DNA from: Anas platyrhynchos
Taxonomy: Eukaryota > Chordata > Aves > Anseriformes > Anatidae
DNA length: 64,000 nt
Direction of reading: 5' to 3'
Assembly: GCF_047663525.1 (NCBI RefSeq)
Contig: NC_092587.1
Coordinates: 46,584,501 to 46,648,500, forward strand
Shown here: positions 37,256 to 49,400 of the stretch, piece after piece
Layout of the letters: each line of letters begins with the position of its first letter
Numbering within the stretch: position 1 is the stretch's first letter
The notes under the pieces: generated by a model
The model's input: only the letters and a program-made list of their open reading frames with translations
Databases searched by the model: none
Told to the model about the DNA's origin: nothing
Position numbers and translations under genes: made by a program

Positions 37256-39433
37256 TGTTTAAAACTACATTCCCCAAGCTTTTATCAATGTCTTCACATA
37301 AACATACAACCTGTTTCATATTACTTGGGTTGAAGCCTGCCATGGCTATCCTCCAGATACATATTTTAGCAACCAAAGTAAATATGTCCAGCCAAGCCTT
37401 GTGCATTGTTTTGTGTACTTGCCTGGCGATACAGCTTCCTCCTTTTTTACTGTTTTGTAGGAAGTATTTATTTAAAAGAAAAACTGTATGAACACTTCCC
37501 TCACTGTGCTCTCTCAGGTACTCGGGGTACCCATGCACGAGGATTCAGAGCGGGGAACTGCTAGCTTCAGGGTTTGCTGCCAGCTAGGAATAGGCATGGG
37601 GCAAAATTATACATTAAACAGCAAGCTGAAGTTAATACTTGGTGTAGCAGCTCACTTCTACTGAGTTTCGGGAATGAGACTGCAGTGTGAAAGGGCATAT
37701 GCAGGATTTCCTTTTGATAAGACGTACGGTTTTGGCCCCTGAGGAATTAGGGCTGCTCAGCACGTCAGTGCCTGCTTGTTTGTCTGTTTCTTGGAGTGCT
37801 TGGTGGACTTTTAGCTTCTCTCTGGCAGCCCACACGTTAGTGTAAAACTTATCCTGCTGGCTAACAGGGAGCAGGAGGGGAAAGGTGCCGGTTTGGAGGA
37901 CTGGGGTGCATGCTGCTTTCCCACCACATCCAAAATCCTCCACTGCCAATTGTTTGCTCTCCTGGCTGACAGCAGGTGTAGGTGAGGGAAATTCTCTCTG
38001 CTAGCCCTGACACATCCCCAGTCCCTTGGCCCTCTCAAAGCTACAGAGAGGACACAGGACCCTTGGCAACCTTGCTGGGCCTGAAACCAGATCCCTGTCA
38101 CATGGATGGGCTGCCCAGGACTTCAGCCAGAGACCTGCAGAAGGCAGGCACTTACTCACAAAACAAACGTACCTAAGCGTGTCTTCTGGAGGTCTCTCAA
38201 AGTTATTATTTCCCATTGGAGAGACCATCTGAGCCAAACGACAGGAGCTCCTGCCAAAGGGAGCCGTCGATGCTTTCTCTTCGGTCCAGGCTGCGCAGTG
38301 TCTGCCCAGGCATCCTGGTGAGGGACCAGGATGAGAGGATCCCACTCTTTGCAGGAGTCCCACCATCTGCAAGCTGTATTTCTTAACATGCCTGAGGGCT
38401 TGCCTGTACCTCTGTGCTATTCTTCTTCAGCCAAACTTTTCAGCTCTTGGGCTTTCTTGAACCTTTTTCTCCATTAAAGATGGTCCCAGACGATCAGCAA
38501 AGACCTTCCTTCAGGTTGTGTGTTGAGGACAGTGAAAAATCATCTTAGTTATCCCTCAGCCAGCTGAGCTGAACCAGCCTGAGGCAGTAAGGATGCAGCC
38601 CCAAGGCTTTCCCTTGGGCTGGGGATGTGTCCCACCTATTTTTGCAGGGAAGCCAATGGGGAGAGGTGAAAGACCCACAGTTTATGGCCCTGAGCAGCTC
38701 TGCACAGTCACTCTCAGGAGCCCTTTTCTCTGGATGCATGGCCCTTCTCCACGATGTCCTGCTTCACGCATTTGGAGTTATCCCTGTATTATAGGCATCC
38801 TCGTGCAGCAATGCCACTTTGCTGAGGCTGTGCATGGTGGGCCAAGAGAAAAACCTCAACCCCTCTGCTGAGAGCACCATGGGCATGGAAACCTGGCTGG
38901 ATGATGTGCTCCACGGGCTTTTAGTGAAGAGAGTTACACTTGAACAGCAGACTTAATCGTGTTGCATGTCATGCAGTAAGCTGGGGGACAGAAAGGTAGG
39001 CACTTCTGCCTTATTAAGGTAGCCGTGCCAAAAGAGCTGTGAGAAAAATATGGAAGTTGCTTTTGATGTTGTGAAAAGGTGGCTATGCCTGTGGTAGTCA
39101 TCTCCAGATGTTTTTAGGCCTGGGGCATCCCCGTTTCAGACAAAGAGGGAAGTCTGCTGGTACATCTATTTTGGGAGTCTTCCCTTCATGGCAAGAATGC
39201 TGTGCAGGCTCCGGTGGCATTCCTGCCATGGAGCTGAGAGCCCAGAGGAGACGGAATGAAGAGCATTGAGTAGAGCAGCTTGTCACAGCAGAGTAAACTG
39301 TGCGACTTGTTAACCAACAGCCAGCATGAGGATAGGTGAGGGCACACCTGGGTTTGAGAAATATTGGGAACAACAAACTGAATTAGTGGTTGATGTAAGA
39401 AGAAACATCCTTGCAGTTCTTCACTGAGAAGTG
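37256..39433. other. Gene-poor stretch, no gene found
   Basis: Overlapping short frames only (up to 123 codons, 38001-38372 -), none with a domain. No repeats of note. Confidence 0.45.
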
Positions 39434-39613
39434 ATCATAGAATCACAGAATTGTAGGGGTTGGAAGGGACCTCAGGAGTTCATCGGGTCCACCTCCCCTG
39501 CCAAAGCAGGTTCCCTAGAGCAGGTTGCCCAGGTAGGCGTCCAGACGGGCTTTGAGACACTCCAGAGAAGGAGACTCCACAACCTCCCTTGGCAGCCTGC
39601 TCCAGTGCTCCGT
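39434..39613 (-). mobile_element. CR1 LINE 3' fragment
   Basis: The + strand begins ATCATAGAATCACAGAATTG, the reverse complement of the CR1 tail. It continues GGTTGGAAGGGACCTCAGGA, CCTGCCAAAGCAGG and GAGAAGGAGACTCCACAACC to CAGTGCTCCGTCA. About 180 bp, 5'-truncated as usual for CR1, and only moderately diverged. Confidence 0.92.
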
Positions 39614-41990
39614 CAAATGATGAAGACTCACATTTCAGTGATTTTGGAGAAAGCATTTCTCTTCGGGTCTTTTGACTAATCTTTTGCTTTCTCTCTCTCT
39701 CTCTCTCTCTCATTTTGTTTTATTTTGTTTCATTTTGTTTTGTTTCTCTATTATAAAGTATCTCATGAGTAATCTTCTTTCATTGCTTATTTTGGAAGTA
39801 CTAACATGGAATAACTTCATTTTCCCAGCTTGACCTCTAGAAGCTGAAGTGTTGCTGCCAGGCAAAGCCTAACACAAGAGTCACAGGGACAAAGTCCAAT
39901 TGAAAAACAAACAAACAAACATGCAATGCTTCTGTGTCAGATACAGTCTTTGAAATTTGGAGGAACTGGCACCACCACCTAAGCCTGTGCAGTAATATAA
40001 ACACTGCTCTAACAACAAGCCTTCAGATCACACTCAAAGTCTACACACAAGAAGGGACAGAAGTGTAAAATCAAATGGTTTGCAAAAATTTGCATTGTTT
40101 GGTGCTGTGTTCATAGCAGAATAGTGTGGAAAATGTGAATGCAGTAAACCAGGCAGAAGAAGTAAGCAAGCCCTCTACAACCTCATAAATCATACAGAGA
40201 GATACAGTCACACTGACCGAAAAGAGGAAAGCACATGACTACGTATTCCTTCCAAAACTGTAATGGAAGCTTTTGCTGTTTAGTAAATATTTCTTCTCTG
40301 TTCCCACTCTTTGAGTAAAGACAGCTGGCAAGAGATGTACAAGGCTTCTGCTTTTTGCTGAAGCCTTGGGTAGTATGGTACTTTCTTGCACAATTATTTA
40401 GTTTCTACTTATGTTCTGGTTTGCATTCCTGCTCTGAAATTGGACACGAGGGACAAATGTATAGACAATTACATGCAAAAGTTCTGCAGCATCTTGCTGA
40501 GGAATGAAAAAGGCTCAAAAAAGCAAATTCAGTGTAGCGAAGGGAGATTCAACCTACTGATGTACAGATGTAGACTGCTGGTCTGACAATGAGCTCAAGA
40601 GCTTAATTACTGCACGTCACACTGACCACAGGTCATTGCCCCATCTGGAAGCAGAAGGAGATGGACGAATTTGTGTGTATCTGTTGGTGAGAGCCAGCAC
40701 CAGATCTAGGCACAACTAAACAGTACTCCTACCCCTGAAACAACACCCCGAGATTATCCAGAGGTCAGTCTGTATTGATGTGCAGGGAAGAGGCCACTTG
40801 AAGCTGAAATGAAAAAACATGAAAACAGACATGAAACCTCCTCCTGGAAACCTCCAGATACTAAACAACAGATACAAAACTCCCTTTTGTGATCACAGAA
40901 CTTATTCTGCCAGAAGATGAGCATCTGGGTCCCATTCCAGCAAAGTGCTTATGAACATGCTTCATGTTAAACATATATACCATCCCTCTTCTTTCAGCAA
41001 GGATGCTTTTATATTTAAGATTTAATATGAGCTTGTTTGCTTGGTACCTCATGGAACAGAAAGGACCCGATCACCCAGAAGTAGACATTTTTAAAGTTGA
41101 CAATTGAGAAGATTATGAAGCTAATAATAGCTACAGATTCTTGGAAAATGCAGACGATTTCTTCATGTGCTACAATTCTGTTTGCACATTAACTTAAGCT
41201 GTGTGTGCATTACGGTTCTCAGATGGAGAAGGTTGCTGCAACCTACTGTTGGTAAGTGTGAATAATGTGACCAGAAAGAGGAATTGTTGCTGTCCAGGGG
41301 ATTTCAAAAGCTTTAGCAAATTTTTCAAAAATATTTGAAAAATAAAAGACAATCAACAAAATGATGGGTGGGCTAAGTGGTGTAGTAGACATTTAGATCA
41401 AATTAACAGAGAAGTTAACTGTGCATCACAGGGATTTTTGCTTTTGAGGTGGCAGCTATCCTTACCTGAGCCTGGCATGATGATGCCCTGAGGCTGGAGG
41501 TGGTGCAAGTGAATTGCGTGTAGAAATGCAAATACAGACAGTTCAAGTGGCAATTTTAAAGGTAGTTACTTAATAGCATATCCCCAAATTCTGGGTTAAC
41601 ATCTTCAAATGTGCATTGTGATTTTTGGATTCTTTAGTTTTGAAATAATGAGTGACTCTGAACATTAGGTCTCTGTGCTATCTTAAAGACAGCACCCAAA
41701 AGCCGCAGCTCCTCATGCTGATGTTGCCAGCTGCGTGCGTGTCTAGCCATATGGAAAGTAAAAAAAAAGAAAAGACTGTCTGTGCAAAAGTATTTTAAAA
41801 ATCAGAAAAAAAGGAGGAACTGAAAAAATTACAAAACAGGTTCCTTCCATATGAAAGGAAGGATGAGGAGACTTATATTTAACAGGCCATCTGACATATA
41901 GAAATACATCCGTATGAAATGGTTGGAGGCTTCTGCAGTGAAGACAGGACTGAGAAACTGCCTTTCTCAGAAAATAAATAAGTAAATTAA
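39614..41990. other. Gene-poor stretch, no gene found
   Basis: A (CT)n run at 39690-39711 directly follows the CR1 copy, then (ATTTTGTTTC)-like simple sequence to about 39747. The rest has no supported coding or RNA gene. Confidence 0.5.
39690..39747. repeat. (CT)n and TTTTG-rich simple repeat
   Basis: About 11 CT units, then variations on CATTTTGTTTTATTTTGTTT. Confidence 0.9.
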
Positions 41991-42080
41991 GAAATAAAAT
42001 AAAATAAAATAAAATAAAATAAAATAAAATAAAATAAAATAAAATAAAATAAAATAAAATAAAATAAAATAAAATAAAAT
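41991..42080. repeat. (AAATA)n pentanucleotide array
   Basis: About 17-18 pure AAATA units, same motif and strand as the array at 9981-10102. It is preceded by AAATAAATAAGTAAATTAAG. Confidence 0.95.
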
Positions 42081-45000
42081 AGGCCTTCTAAAGCTGCTTA
42101 AAAGTAAATGAAGGGTAAACTATTAATAAAATATTGCTTTCAAATATTTTCCACCCTATCTGTCCCAGGGATCTGAATTCATTACTGTCCATTCATGTAT
42201 AAAACCAAGCAGTTCTCGAACCATTGTGCTCAAGCATTAAGCACTCAGTACGTTCAGCACTACTGCAGAAAAAGCGGACATGTAATTTACCCATATTATA
42301 AGCTAACACGGAAAGAGGCCAGGCTAGTCTGGCAGAGTCATAAAACTGCAGAATGCATTGGGATTGAATGCCTGATGCTGGCCTGGGTGGCTTTTAATTG
42401 GCGGGTAGGTCGGCACTCCGCCTGGCTTCAATTAGCATTGCTGGGCTGACCTGCGTGGGGCTGCAGCAACACGCACCACCTGAAGGTCCAGACCTGTGTA
42501 AAGAGACTGGAAAGTTTCAATGAAGGACTGAATTGCTCGCTCCTCGGTGGCACGCTGTGCTCACGGACCCCACATCATGCCCTGGGGCAGTCAGCATGCC
42601 AGGGATCTGTGGGAGCTGGCTGCTCCTGGTGGCTAGGGGACACCCTGCTGGTGTTGTCACCAACAGTGGTGGTGAGCATGGACCAGCTGTCCTCATGCAG
42701 GTCTCTTCCCAGGAGCTGATCCAGGGCTGGAACCATCACAGTGCATACTAATGGTGACAAGCTAAAACTTCTCCAGTGAAAATGAAATTCTTCCAGGTTG
42801 CTTTTTCAATGTGTATGATCAACTGGTTCACCACGTGTAAGGATGGGAAGTCTAGAGCAGCTACTGGTGAAAATCGTGCCAGTACCTTCTGAGGGGAAAC
42901 CATGTTCCCCTCTCTTGTTCCCCTCTCTTCTTGTCAGGTTTAGCACCAGAATTTAGCAGCAAAATCCAGCTGGAGTAGAGGGCTTGTATCCTCCTAAACT
43001 GTCAGATCATCATGCTTATGTTGGATTTCCTGACCTGCAAGGAAGCTTGGAACAATTTGCTATTACAAGGATTGCTGCTGCAGGATTTCCACTAGACTGC
43101 TGCTTTTGCTGTGGTCTTCCAAGCTGGTTTTACAGAGCTAATGAGCAATGTGAACAATGTTGTTAAACTAGACTTTTAAAATACTGAATTTTACAGTCTC
43201 AGAGGAACCCTTTCCAACACATGTCTTGTTCTAATTCTCAGGATAGGATGGTGTGCCCTTCAAATATGCCTATTGCTCTGCATTCATTACAGAATAAACT
43301 CAGAAAACCAATTTAGGTTAAATACCCTCCTTTTGGACATGTAAAGGTAGGTGGAAAAATCACCTGTATACACTTAAATTCTGCTTTTCATGGCATTTGC
43401 TTCACCCCTTCCACTCTTGTGTCTACAAACCATCTTCGGAATTAAAAGAAAGAAAAGCCAAGTAATTTTATCAAGAACAGCAGCCGTTATTTCATGAGTT
43501 ACTTGTTTCTTGGTTTAAAGGTATTGACACATATAAAGAAATAAAGAGCAAGCCCAACCCCTGACCATTGCAAAATTCAGATGGTTTGAAAACAACACAC
43601 GGACCTTTCCAAACTGACACCCCTACAACATGATGAAACATCACTCAGCGTGGTGGAGGTCTTCCTGGGTCTGTTCCTCCTGTTAGCCCTTACTGAACAT
43701 TTATAGAGACATTTTTGACTCTGCTCTACCTGGTCTCTCTATGTATTGATTAGTTTCTTTCTAAGTGAGACCACAACTAGCATACTTTCAGTAGCTGATT
43801 ATATTTATGTGTCTGCTAGAACAATTGCTGGAACGTATTTTTAACTAGGCTTAAAACATGGATTTATTGCTATAGTCTTCAAGTTCAAAGAGGGGCTTTT
43901 CTGTTCTTTTCCTTGCCCTTTGAGTAACTAAGAGCATAAACTTCTCAGTGCTCATGAGCTTGTGTTTCTTCATTACTAATGAGTTTCCAACATTTTCAAG
44001 CAATGCTTTTGCTTTCCAAAAATCTTCTTGACAATGGATAATTGTAAAGTTTGGCAGTTAAGCATATATAAAATGCACAACGTTAAACACACATATGGAT
44101 ACAACACACAGAGGACAGAACCCGCAGAGTTACAAAGTGCTCAGGGCCTTAGCGTGCCTCAGCAAGATGCTCCAAGGAGATGCAGTTTTGATTTTCAGGA
44201 TGAAACTCCAGCCCAGACCTCCCCTGGGGGCTGCTGTGCCATCACGCTGCACCATCAGCAAGGCTGCGAGCAGCAGTTTGCTTTCCAGCACTCTTGTCGC
44301 TATTTGGTTTGGCTGAGCTGTCTCCTGCAGCTGTGAGGCCAATACTGGCTCTCCTCCCTGCGCTCTTGGTAGTGAAATAAGATGTGATGAAACAATCAGG
44401 AACATCAAAAGGGATGTGGAGGAGAGCTGCCTGTGGATAATTCAAGAGGATTTGGAAGAAGAAATCAGAGCAAGGCTTCTGCAAGTTCCTCAGGCTTTCA
44501 TTAGTGCTGGACCTAGTCCAAGCTTTCCTGCAAACACCACGCGAGGCTCGCTGCCGGGGCTCCCTCTCCTTGTGCCTCCTCTGGACTTTGCCGTGAGGAA
44601 GCCAGCATGGACTGCACCGAATTCCTCCCCATGGTGTGAGGTGGTGCCTGCTGGGCTTGCTGGCATTGCCGGCGGCGTTTTGTCAGGGCCTGGCAGCTCC
44701 ATGATGTCAGGCCGCTGCAGGCCAAAAGGGGGCCACCATGTCAGGCTGGTTGAGCTGACGGGGGGAGCTCAGGTGGGAACAAAGTGCTTCCAGGGGGAAA
44801 TGGGCTGACCTCGTAAAACCCCGCTCAGCACCCTGAGCTCCTTGCTCCTTCTACCTTTGCCCCCACACACAGAGCAGGGCTCTCCCTTGCAGAAGCTGCA
44901 CCTACACAGCCAAACCTTGCCTCTTGTGCAGCTTGCCCGTGCCCTGTGGCAGCCCAGTCTCAAAACCTGAACCCTGGCTAAGCAGGTATGGAAGTGCTTG

Positions 45001-45193
45001 CAAGACTCTTTTTCATGCCTGCAGAGCTTCGTCAGCGTATTTCTGTTTGGAAGGGAATTGCTTTTCTAATCCATTATTGCTTTATGACAGCTGAAATTGC
45101 CTGACTTGATGCCAACACATACGAACCACGAAACGGTTCTTATATCGTATTTTATGGTCCATCCTCGGTTTTGAAATAAGCAGCCTACTAAGC

Positions 45194-45226
<33 letters not shown>

Positions 45227-45923
45227 TTCTGTTTGCAAAGACGTAAGTGTGGACTTTGCGAAAGGGAAGTGGGCATGGAAGGAAATTCAGAAATTGCAAA
45301 ATGGACTTTAGTTTTTGTTCCTTCTGTAATACAGGCGGCAAGAGACCTGCTGAGCCTGCCTTCCTCTCCCGTCTGGGTTCACCTGGCTGTGTCGGCACAG
45401 GCCCCAGCTCTGGCTGGGTAACGCAGAGCTCCCGGGTGTCTCCGGGGATGGTTCTCCATCTCACGTTCCCCCTTTCCTCAGCCTTTATCTTGCTCCCCTG
45501 CCTGGGGGGCAGCCAGGCGGGGTGGCTGGGGCTGTGGGGGCTGCAGGAGCCTGATGGCTTCTGACAGGGGCCTGTGGGCGCCGCTTCATCCCGCACCGCC
45601 TGCATGCCCACCGCCCCTGCCTCAGGGCTGGGCTTTTTTCCAGCTCGGTGCGAGAAACAGAAGGTGAATGGTTTGGGAAGGCTCGGCTACAGCCCCTGTC
45701 CAGCCGCTTGTGCTTTCCCCAGGTGTTCTTTCAGTGACGTGGCTGAGCTTGTAAATCCTGCAGCTGCACCGCCAGCCGCCCGGACCGCCCTGGTCCTTCA
45801 GGTTTCTTCTTTGTTTCCTTTTTTTAGGGAAAAAAAAAATAAAGCTGCGGTACAATTTTACAATTTCAACGTTTTTCTTGCAACAGCTTCGATTTCACAA
45901 ATTGGAGGCGAGGGGGAAGAAGC
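42081..45923. other. Gene-poor stretch up to the LTA4H/tRNA island
   Basis: No coding exon supported. A 130-codon frame at 44416-44808 (+) and a 181-codon frame at 45066-45611 (-) have no recognised domain; the latter crosses an A tract and a (TA)n run (45196-45227). From about 45.4 kb the sequence becomes GC-rich, the shoulder of the LTA4H CpG island. Confidence 0.45.
45196..45227. repeat. A tract and (TA)n
   Basis: About 17 A followed by about eight AT units. Confidence 0.9.
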
Positions 45924-45927
45924 AAAA
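45924..45927 (-). terminator. Pol III T4 terminator of tRNA-Asp
   Basis: Four A on the + strand (TTTT on the transcribed sense strand), 11 nt beyond the tRNA 3' end. This is the usual minimal vertebrate pol III stop. Confidence 0.7.
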
Positions 45928-45937
45928 CATCTTGTAC

Positions 45938-46009
45938 CTCCCCGTCGGGGAATCGAACCCCGGTCTCCCGCGTGACAGGCGGGGATACTTACCACTATAC
46001 TAACGAGGA
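45938..46009 (-). tRNA. tRNA-Asp (anticodon GTC)
   Basis: A 72-nt gene on the - strand without encoded CCA. The acceptor stem is TCCTCGT (46009-46003) paired with ACGGGGA, with discriminator G at 45938. The anticodon GTC is at 45976-45974, exactly tRNA position 34-36, in loop CTGTCAC closed by CCCGC/GCGGG. The T arm is CGGGG-TTCGATT-CCCCG. Internal promoter boxes are intact: A box around 45992-46003 and B box GGTTCGATTCC at 45959-45949. A T4 pol III terminator lies about 11 nt past the 3' end (AAAA on + at 45924-45927). It matches the vertebrate tRNA-Asp-GTC I know except for one D-loop base (GGTAAG instead of GGTGAG). All stems pair, so it should be functional. It is divergent from LTA4H. 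Confidence 0.96.
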
Positions 46010-46273
46010 ACTGTACGAGAGGGGTTCTCCCCGCAGTCCCTATATCGCTCTCCGCGCTCAGTGCCCAGCACCGCGCCTCGCCCCCGCCGCGCTGCACCAC
46101 GGGAGGCGCAGTCCCCGGCCGCGCTGCCCTCGCTGATTCCTATGGCGCGCAGAACTACATTTCCCAGCGGTCCCCGCGCGGCACCACCTCCCTCTGCTCC
46201 CCCCTCCCCTCCCCTCCCCTCAGCAGGAGGCGGCGCGCGGCGGGCGCTCAGCTCAGCGTGCACAGCCCGAGCC
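46010..46273 (+). promoter_or_regulatory. LTA4H: LTA4H CpG-island promoter and 5' UTR
   Basis: GC- and CpG-rich sequence between the tRNA-Asp gene and the LTA4H start codon, part of an island spanning about 45.5-46.8 kb. No TATA box is seen at a useful distance. It contains a ZNF143/THAP11-type element (46154-46168), GC boxes (CCCCGCC-like, about 46081-46090) and a (CCCCT)n run (about 46200-46219). These fit a broad housekeeping-type start. The exact start site cannot be read from sequence. Confidence 0.75.
46154..46168 (+). promoter_or_regulatory. ZNF143/THAP11 (SBS-type) element
   Basis: ACTACATTTCCCAGC closely fits the ACTACAATTCCCAGC core bound by ZNF143 and THAP11 at many CpG promoters, and also used by Staf at pol III genes. 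It sits 106 bp before the LTA4H ATG and 145 bp from the tRNA 5' end, so it could serve both directions. Confidence 0.6.
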
Positions 46274-46426
46274 ATGGCGGCGGCGGACCCCAGCTCCTTC
46301 GCGTCCCCCGCCTGCTGCCTCACGCGCCACCTGCACCTGCGCTGCCGGGTCGACTTCGGCGCGCGGGCGCTGCGGGGCGCGGCCGCCTTCACCCTGCGCG
46401 CCGAGCGCGAGGCGCTGCGTTGCCTG
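46274..46426 (+). CDS. LTA4H: LTA4H exon 1 (residues 1-51)
   Basis: Start exon inside the CpG island. It ends after CTG with donor GTAACC, phase 0. The peptide is alanine-rich at the start ([11 protein letters not shown]) and then carries the conserved HLHLRC and VDF segments of the N-terminal beta domain. The first dozen residues differ most from the human protein as I recall it. Confidence 0.93.
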
Positions 46427-49400
46427 GTAACCGCGGGGAGGGGGGGGGGGGAGCGGGGAGCGACCACCGCAACGGCCCGCGCGGAGCCGCCTCGCTGAGG
46501 GGACGGGGACGGGGACGGGGATGGGGATGGGGATGGGGTCGCCGCCTGCCCTCAGGCTCCCCTCGGGCTCCCCTCGGGCTCCCCTCAGCCGCTGCCCCGG
46601 CCCCTGGCGCCCCCTGCAGCCGCGGCCTGTGCCGGGCCGTTGTGGCCGTTGGGGGTGAGGGGGGAGCCGGGCTTCGCGGCTGTGCTTCGGTTGCCTTTTC
46701 CCCCTGCCGTCCCCTTTCGGGGTTGGCGCTTGTGTTTTGGGAAAGCCCGTTCTGTTAATAGCGAAGGCCAGAGCTTTATTCTTCATTTCGCGTGTGTGAG
46801 CGCTGCCTTGTTGGTGCTTGCCTGAAGGGCTTGGCTGGAAGTCTTGGCAGGCGCCCTTGTAGCCTCCTCCTCATTCCACGGCAGCCATGTGAGCTCCTTC
46901 ACCTTTGTGTGCTTAGTAACCTCCTGTTTCCCCTTTTCCGTGTTCGTAGCCAGAAATCAGCTTTCACCTTCCTCTCCCTCCGGTTTGTCAAGTTCCGTGC
47001 TACTCTCTTAAAGTGCTGATCCCCAGTGCCCAGTGTGGTTATTTAATCATCCCAGTTTTACCTAGAACTATTCAAATCTTCCTTTAGCTTCAGATAGACT
47101 TGTCTTTATGATTTGAGGAGCGCTGTGATAATTGTTAACGCTGTTTAACAAGTAGGTAATATTTGCTTCATTACAGGTCTTGGATACAAAAGACCTTCAG
47201 GTATTTAAAGTGACCGCGAATGGACAGGATGCAAAATTTGCTTTTGGAGAAAAACATAAGTTCAAGGGGACCCCCTTGGAAATCACGCTTCCTTTTGAGC
47301 TAAGAAGGTATATATTTACACGTCTGCCTGTTCTTTGAGATGCTTTCCAAGCTGTGCTATAAAAGCTGCTTTCCTGTTTGCAAGGTCTTTGTGTAAAGCT
47401 TACAAAGGGACTTGTAAATTAAGGTGTTGAATGTATTTGTTCTACGATGTTGTAGACAAAATTAATATTTGGCCTTCATGAGACAGGCAAAGCTTTGGGA
47501 GTCTGTACCTGTGTCCAGGTCTCTATTTTAAATGTACAGAGTGGCTTGCTAAAGTAAGCAGTGAAATGATGTGAGCTGTTTCACAGTTGTTCCAGCACTT
47601 CTTGTTGTTAATGTCCTTCACCTGCCAGAGTTATATCTTGTTTGGAATTACCCCAGTGTGGAGCATGTGGAGTTCCTGACCCTGTTACTGACTGACCCTG
47701 CATTGCTGTAGAAGTGCAGGTTGCCCCTACAATTACCTGGGAATATGTTTTCAAGTAATAAAAGCTTTATTGTATTGCCTAACCCAAATACCCTAAAAAG
47801 AGGAACTCGAATTTTGGCAACACCATGGAGAATGGTGATTTACCTCTTTTAAATTGCATGAAATAGAAAATTCTTGCAAAAGTATCATACGTTTTTAACA
47901 GTTTGAGTTGTATGCTACAACTCTGTATCATCTCATTTGCTAAAGCTGAAAGTCCTGATTGTACAAGGAGGTTCCCTTCTTGAATAAAATTGTAAGTTGT
48001 TTCTTATCATTTCATTTTCAAAACTGGTTACTATCCCTACAAATTCATATTTGATTCTAAATTTTTTCTTCACTCTGTGAATTAGTGCAGTTCACAAACA
48101 TAAGTGAAGTGGAAGAAAAAAGGCTGTCATAAGAGATTGGTCCCTTCTCGGAGAGCTGTGGTGGTTTGATGTGAAATTGAATGAATGAATGCCTTGGACA
48201 AACAGGCAGCAGAGACATAGGGAATTGTTTCTTTTCAGATTTTTCAGATCTGAAAAAAACTCAGATTTTTTTAGTCACCAGACTTTCTTCTTCTAAGAAA
48301 AATCACCTACAAATAGTTTTGAGTCTTGGTTGTAAGAATTTGTAATCTTATGTTACAGTCTTCCATGTAAATGGAAATAGAACAGTGATAGGAAAGGTTA
48401 AGAGTTACAACTGGAAGTCTGACTGTTCAGTAAGCACGTGTGCCTTATGGTAATACAAATTGTTTTTTCTTTTGCTGTCAAATATGTACTTTGGAATGCC
48501 GGTTATAAACGAGATATGTATATTTGGTCTGCTTATCTAGTGTCTAACAGCTTTGATTGCTGGAGTTTGTTCTGGTTTATGATTTGATTGTTAATTTGAG
48601 AGAAATGCATCTATACATGGAGCTTACAGATAATAGAAGCAAGTACTTCTGCCTGCTTTTGCTGCTGGTCATGGTTTTGTTCTGCTTTAAAAAACAGTAC
48701 AAACAAAAAACAAGAGGATGAACTTGTTTTTTTGTTTTGTTTTCTCTTGATAGCAAGCTGATGCTGATCTAGCACAGCTGTTAAATTTGACTTAAGTCCT
48801 TAAGCCTTAAATTAAATTTAAACTTTTTTTTCTCATTAACCTTACTGCTCATAGGGTTTTCCAGTAATTATTATTTATAGTATTTTTTTCTTCTAAAGGA
48901 TCACTTTAACAGAATCTAATATCAACTGCACAATTTAATTATTTTGATTTACACAATGTGCAAATACTGTGTTGTTATGGCATGTAATATATGCTTTTTT
49001 ATTTACTTACTGAATTGAGTTTTTTATACTTATGTGTACATCATTAGATAGTTTTGGGAAAACTGTGTGAACTTAGGTTGTCCAAATAGTTTAAAGAAAA
49101 AGTCCGTGTTCTCCTTGAATGGTAAAAGAGGAGAAAATGCTGGTTAGTAAAAACAATAATGGAAGTGTTCTTGTGACATCAAAATTGAAATAAACCAGCT
49201 ATTTTTTTATAATCATAACTGGGAGAAGCTGTAGTAGTGTGCTACTTGTTTGCATTATCAGTGCTCCTGAGACAGCGCTGCAGGCACATTTTCCAGCAAG
49301 CTTTGTAGAGGAATGCCAGGAGTGATCACAAGTCCTGTCAAAACTCTCTGACTGTGTTCTTTCTTGTATAGGGGACAAGAAGCAATTATCGAAATTTCTT

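Noticed and set aside
45858-46100. 80-codon frame on -
   Set aside because: Reads through the tRNA-Asp gene; a shadow of an RNA gene.
46000-46786. Frames of 145-177 codons overlapping LTA4H exon 1
   Set aside because: Shadows in the GC-rich island. Only the + frame beginning at 46274 continues correctly into exon 2.
48240-48257. 18-bp palindrome around CAGATCTG in LTA4H intron 2
   Set aside because: Short and A/T-flanked; can arise by chance in 64 kb.
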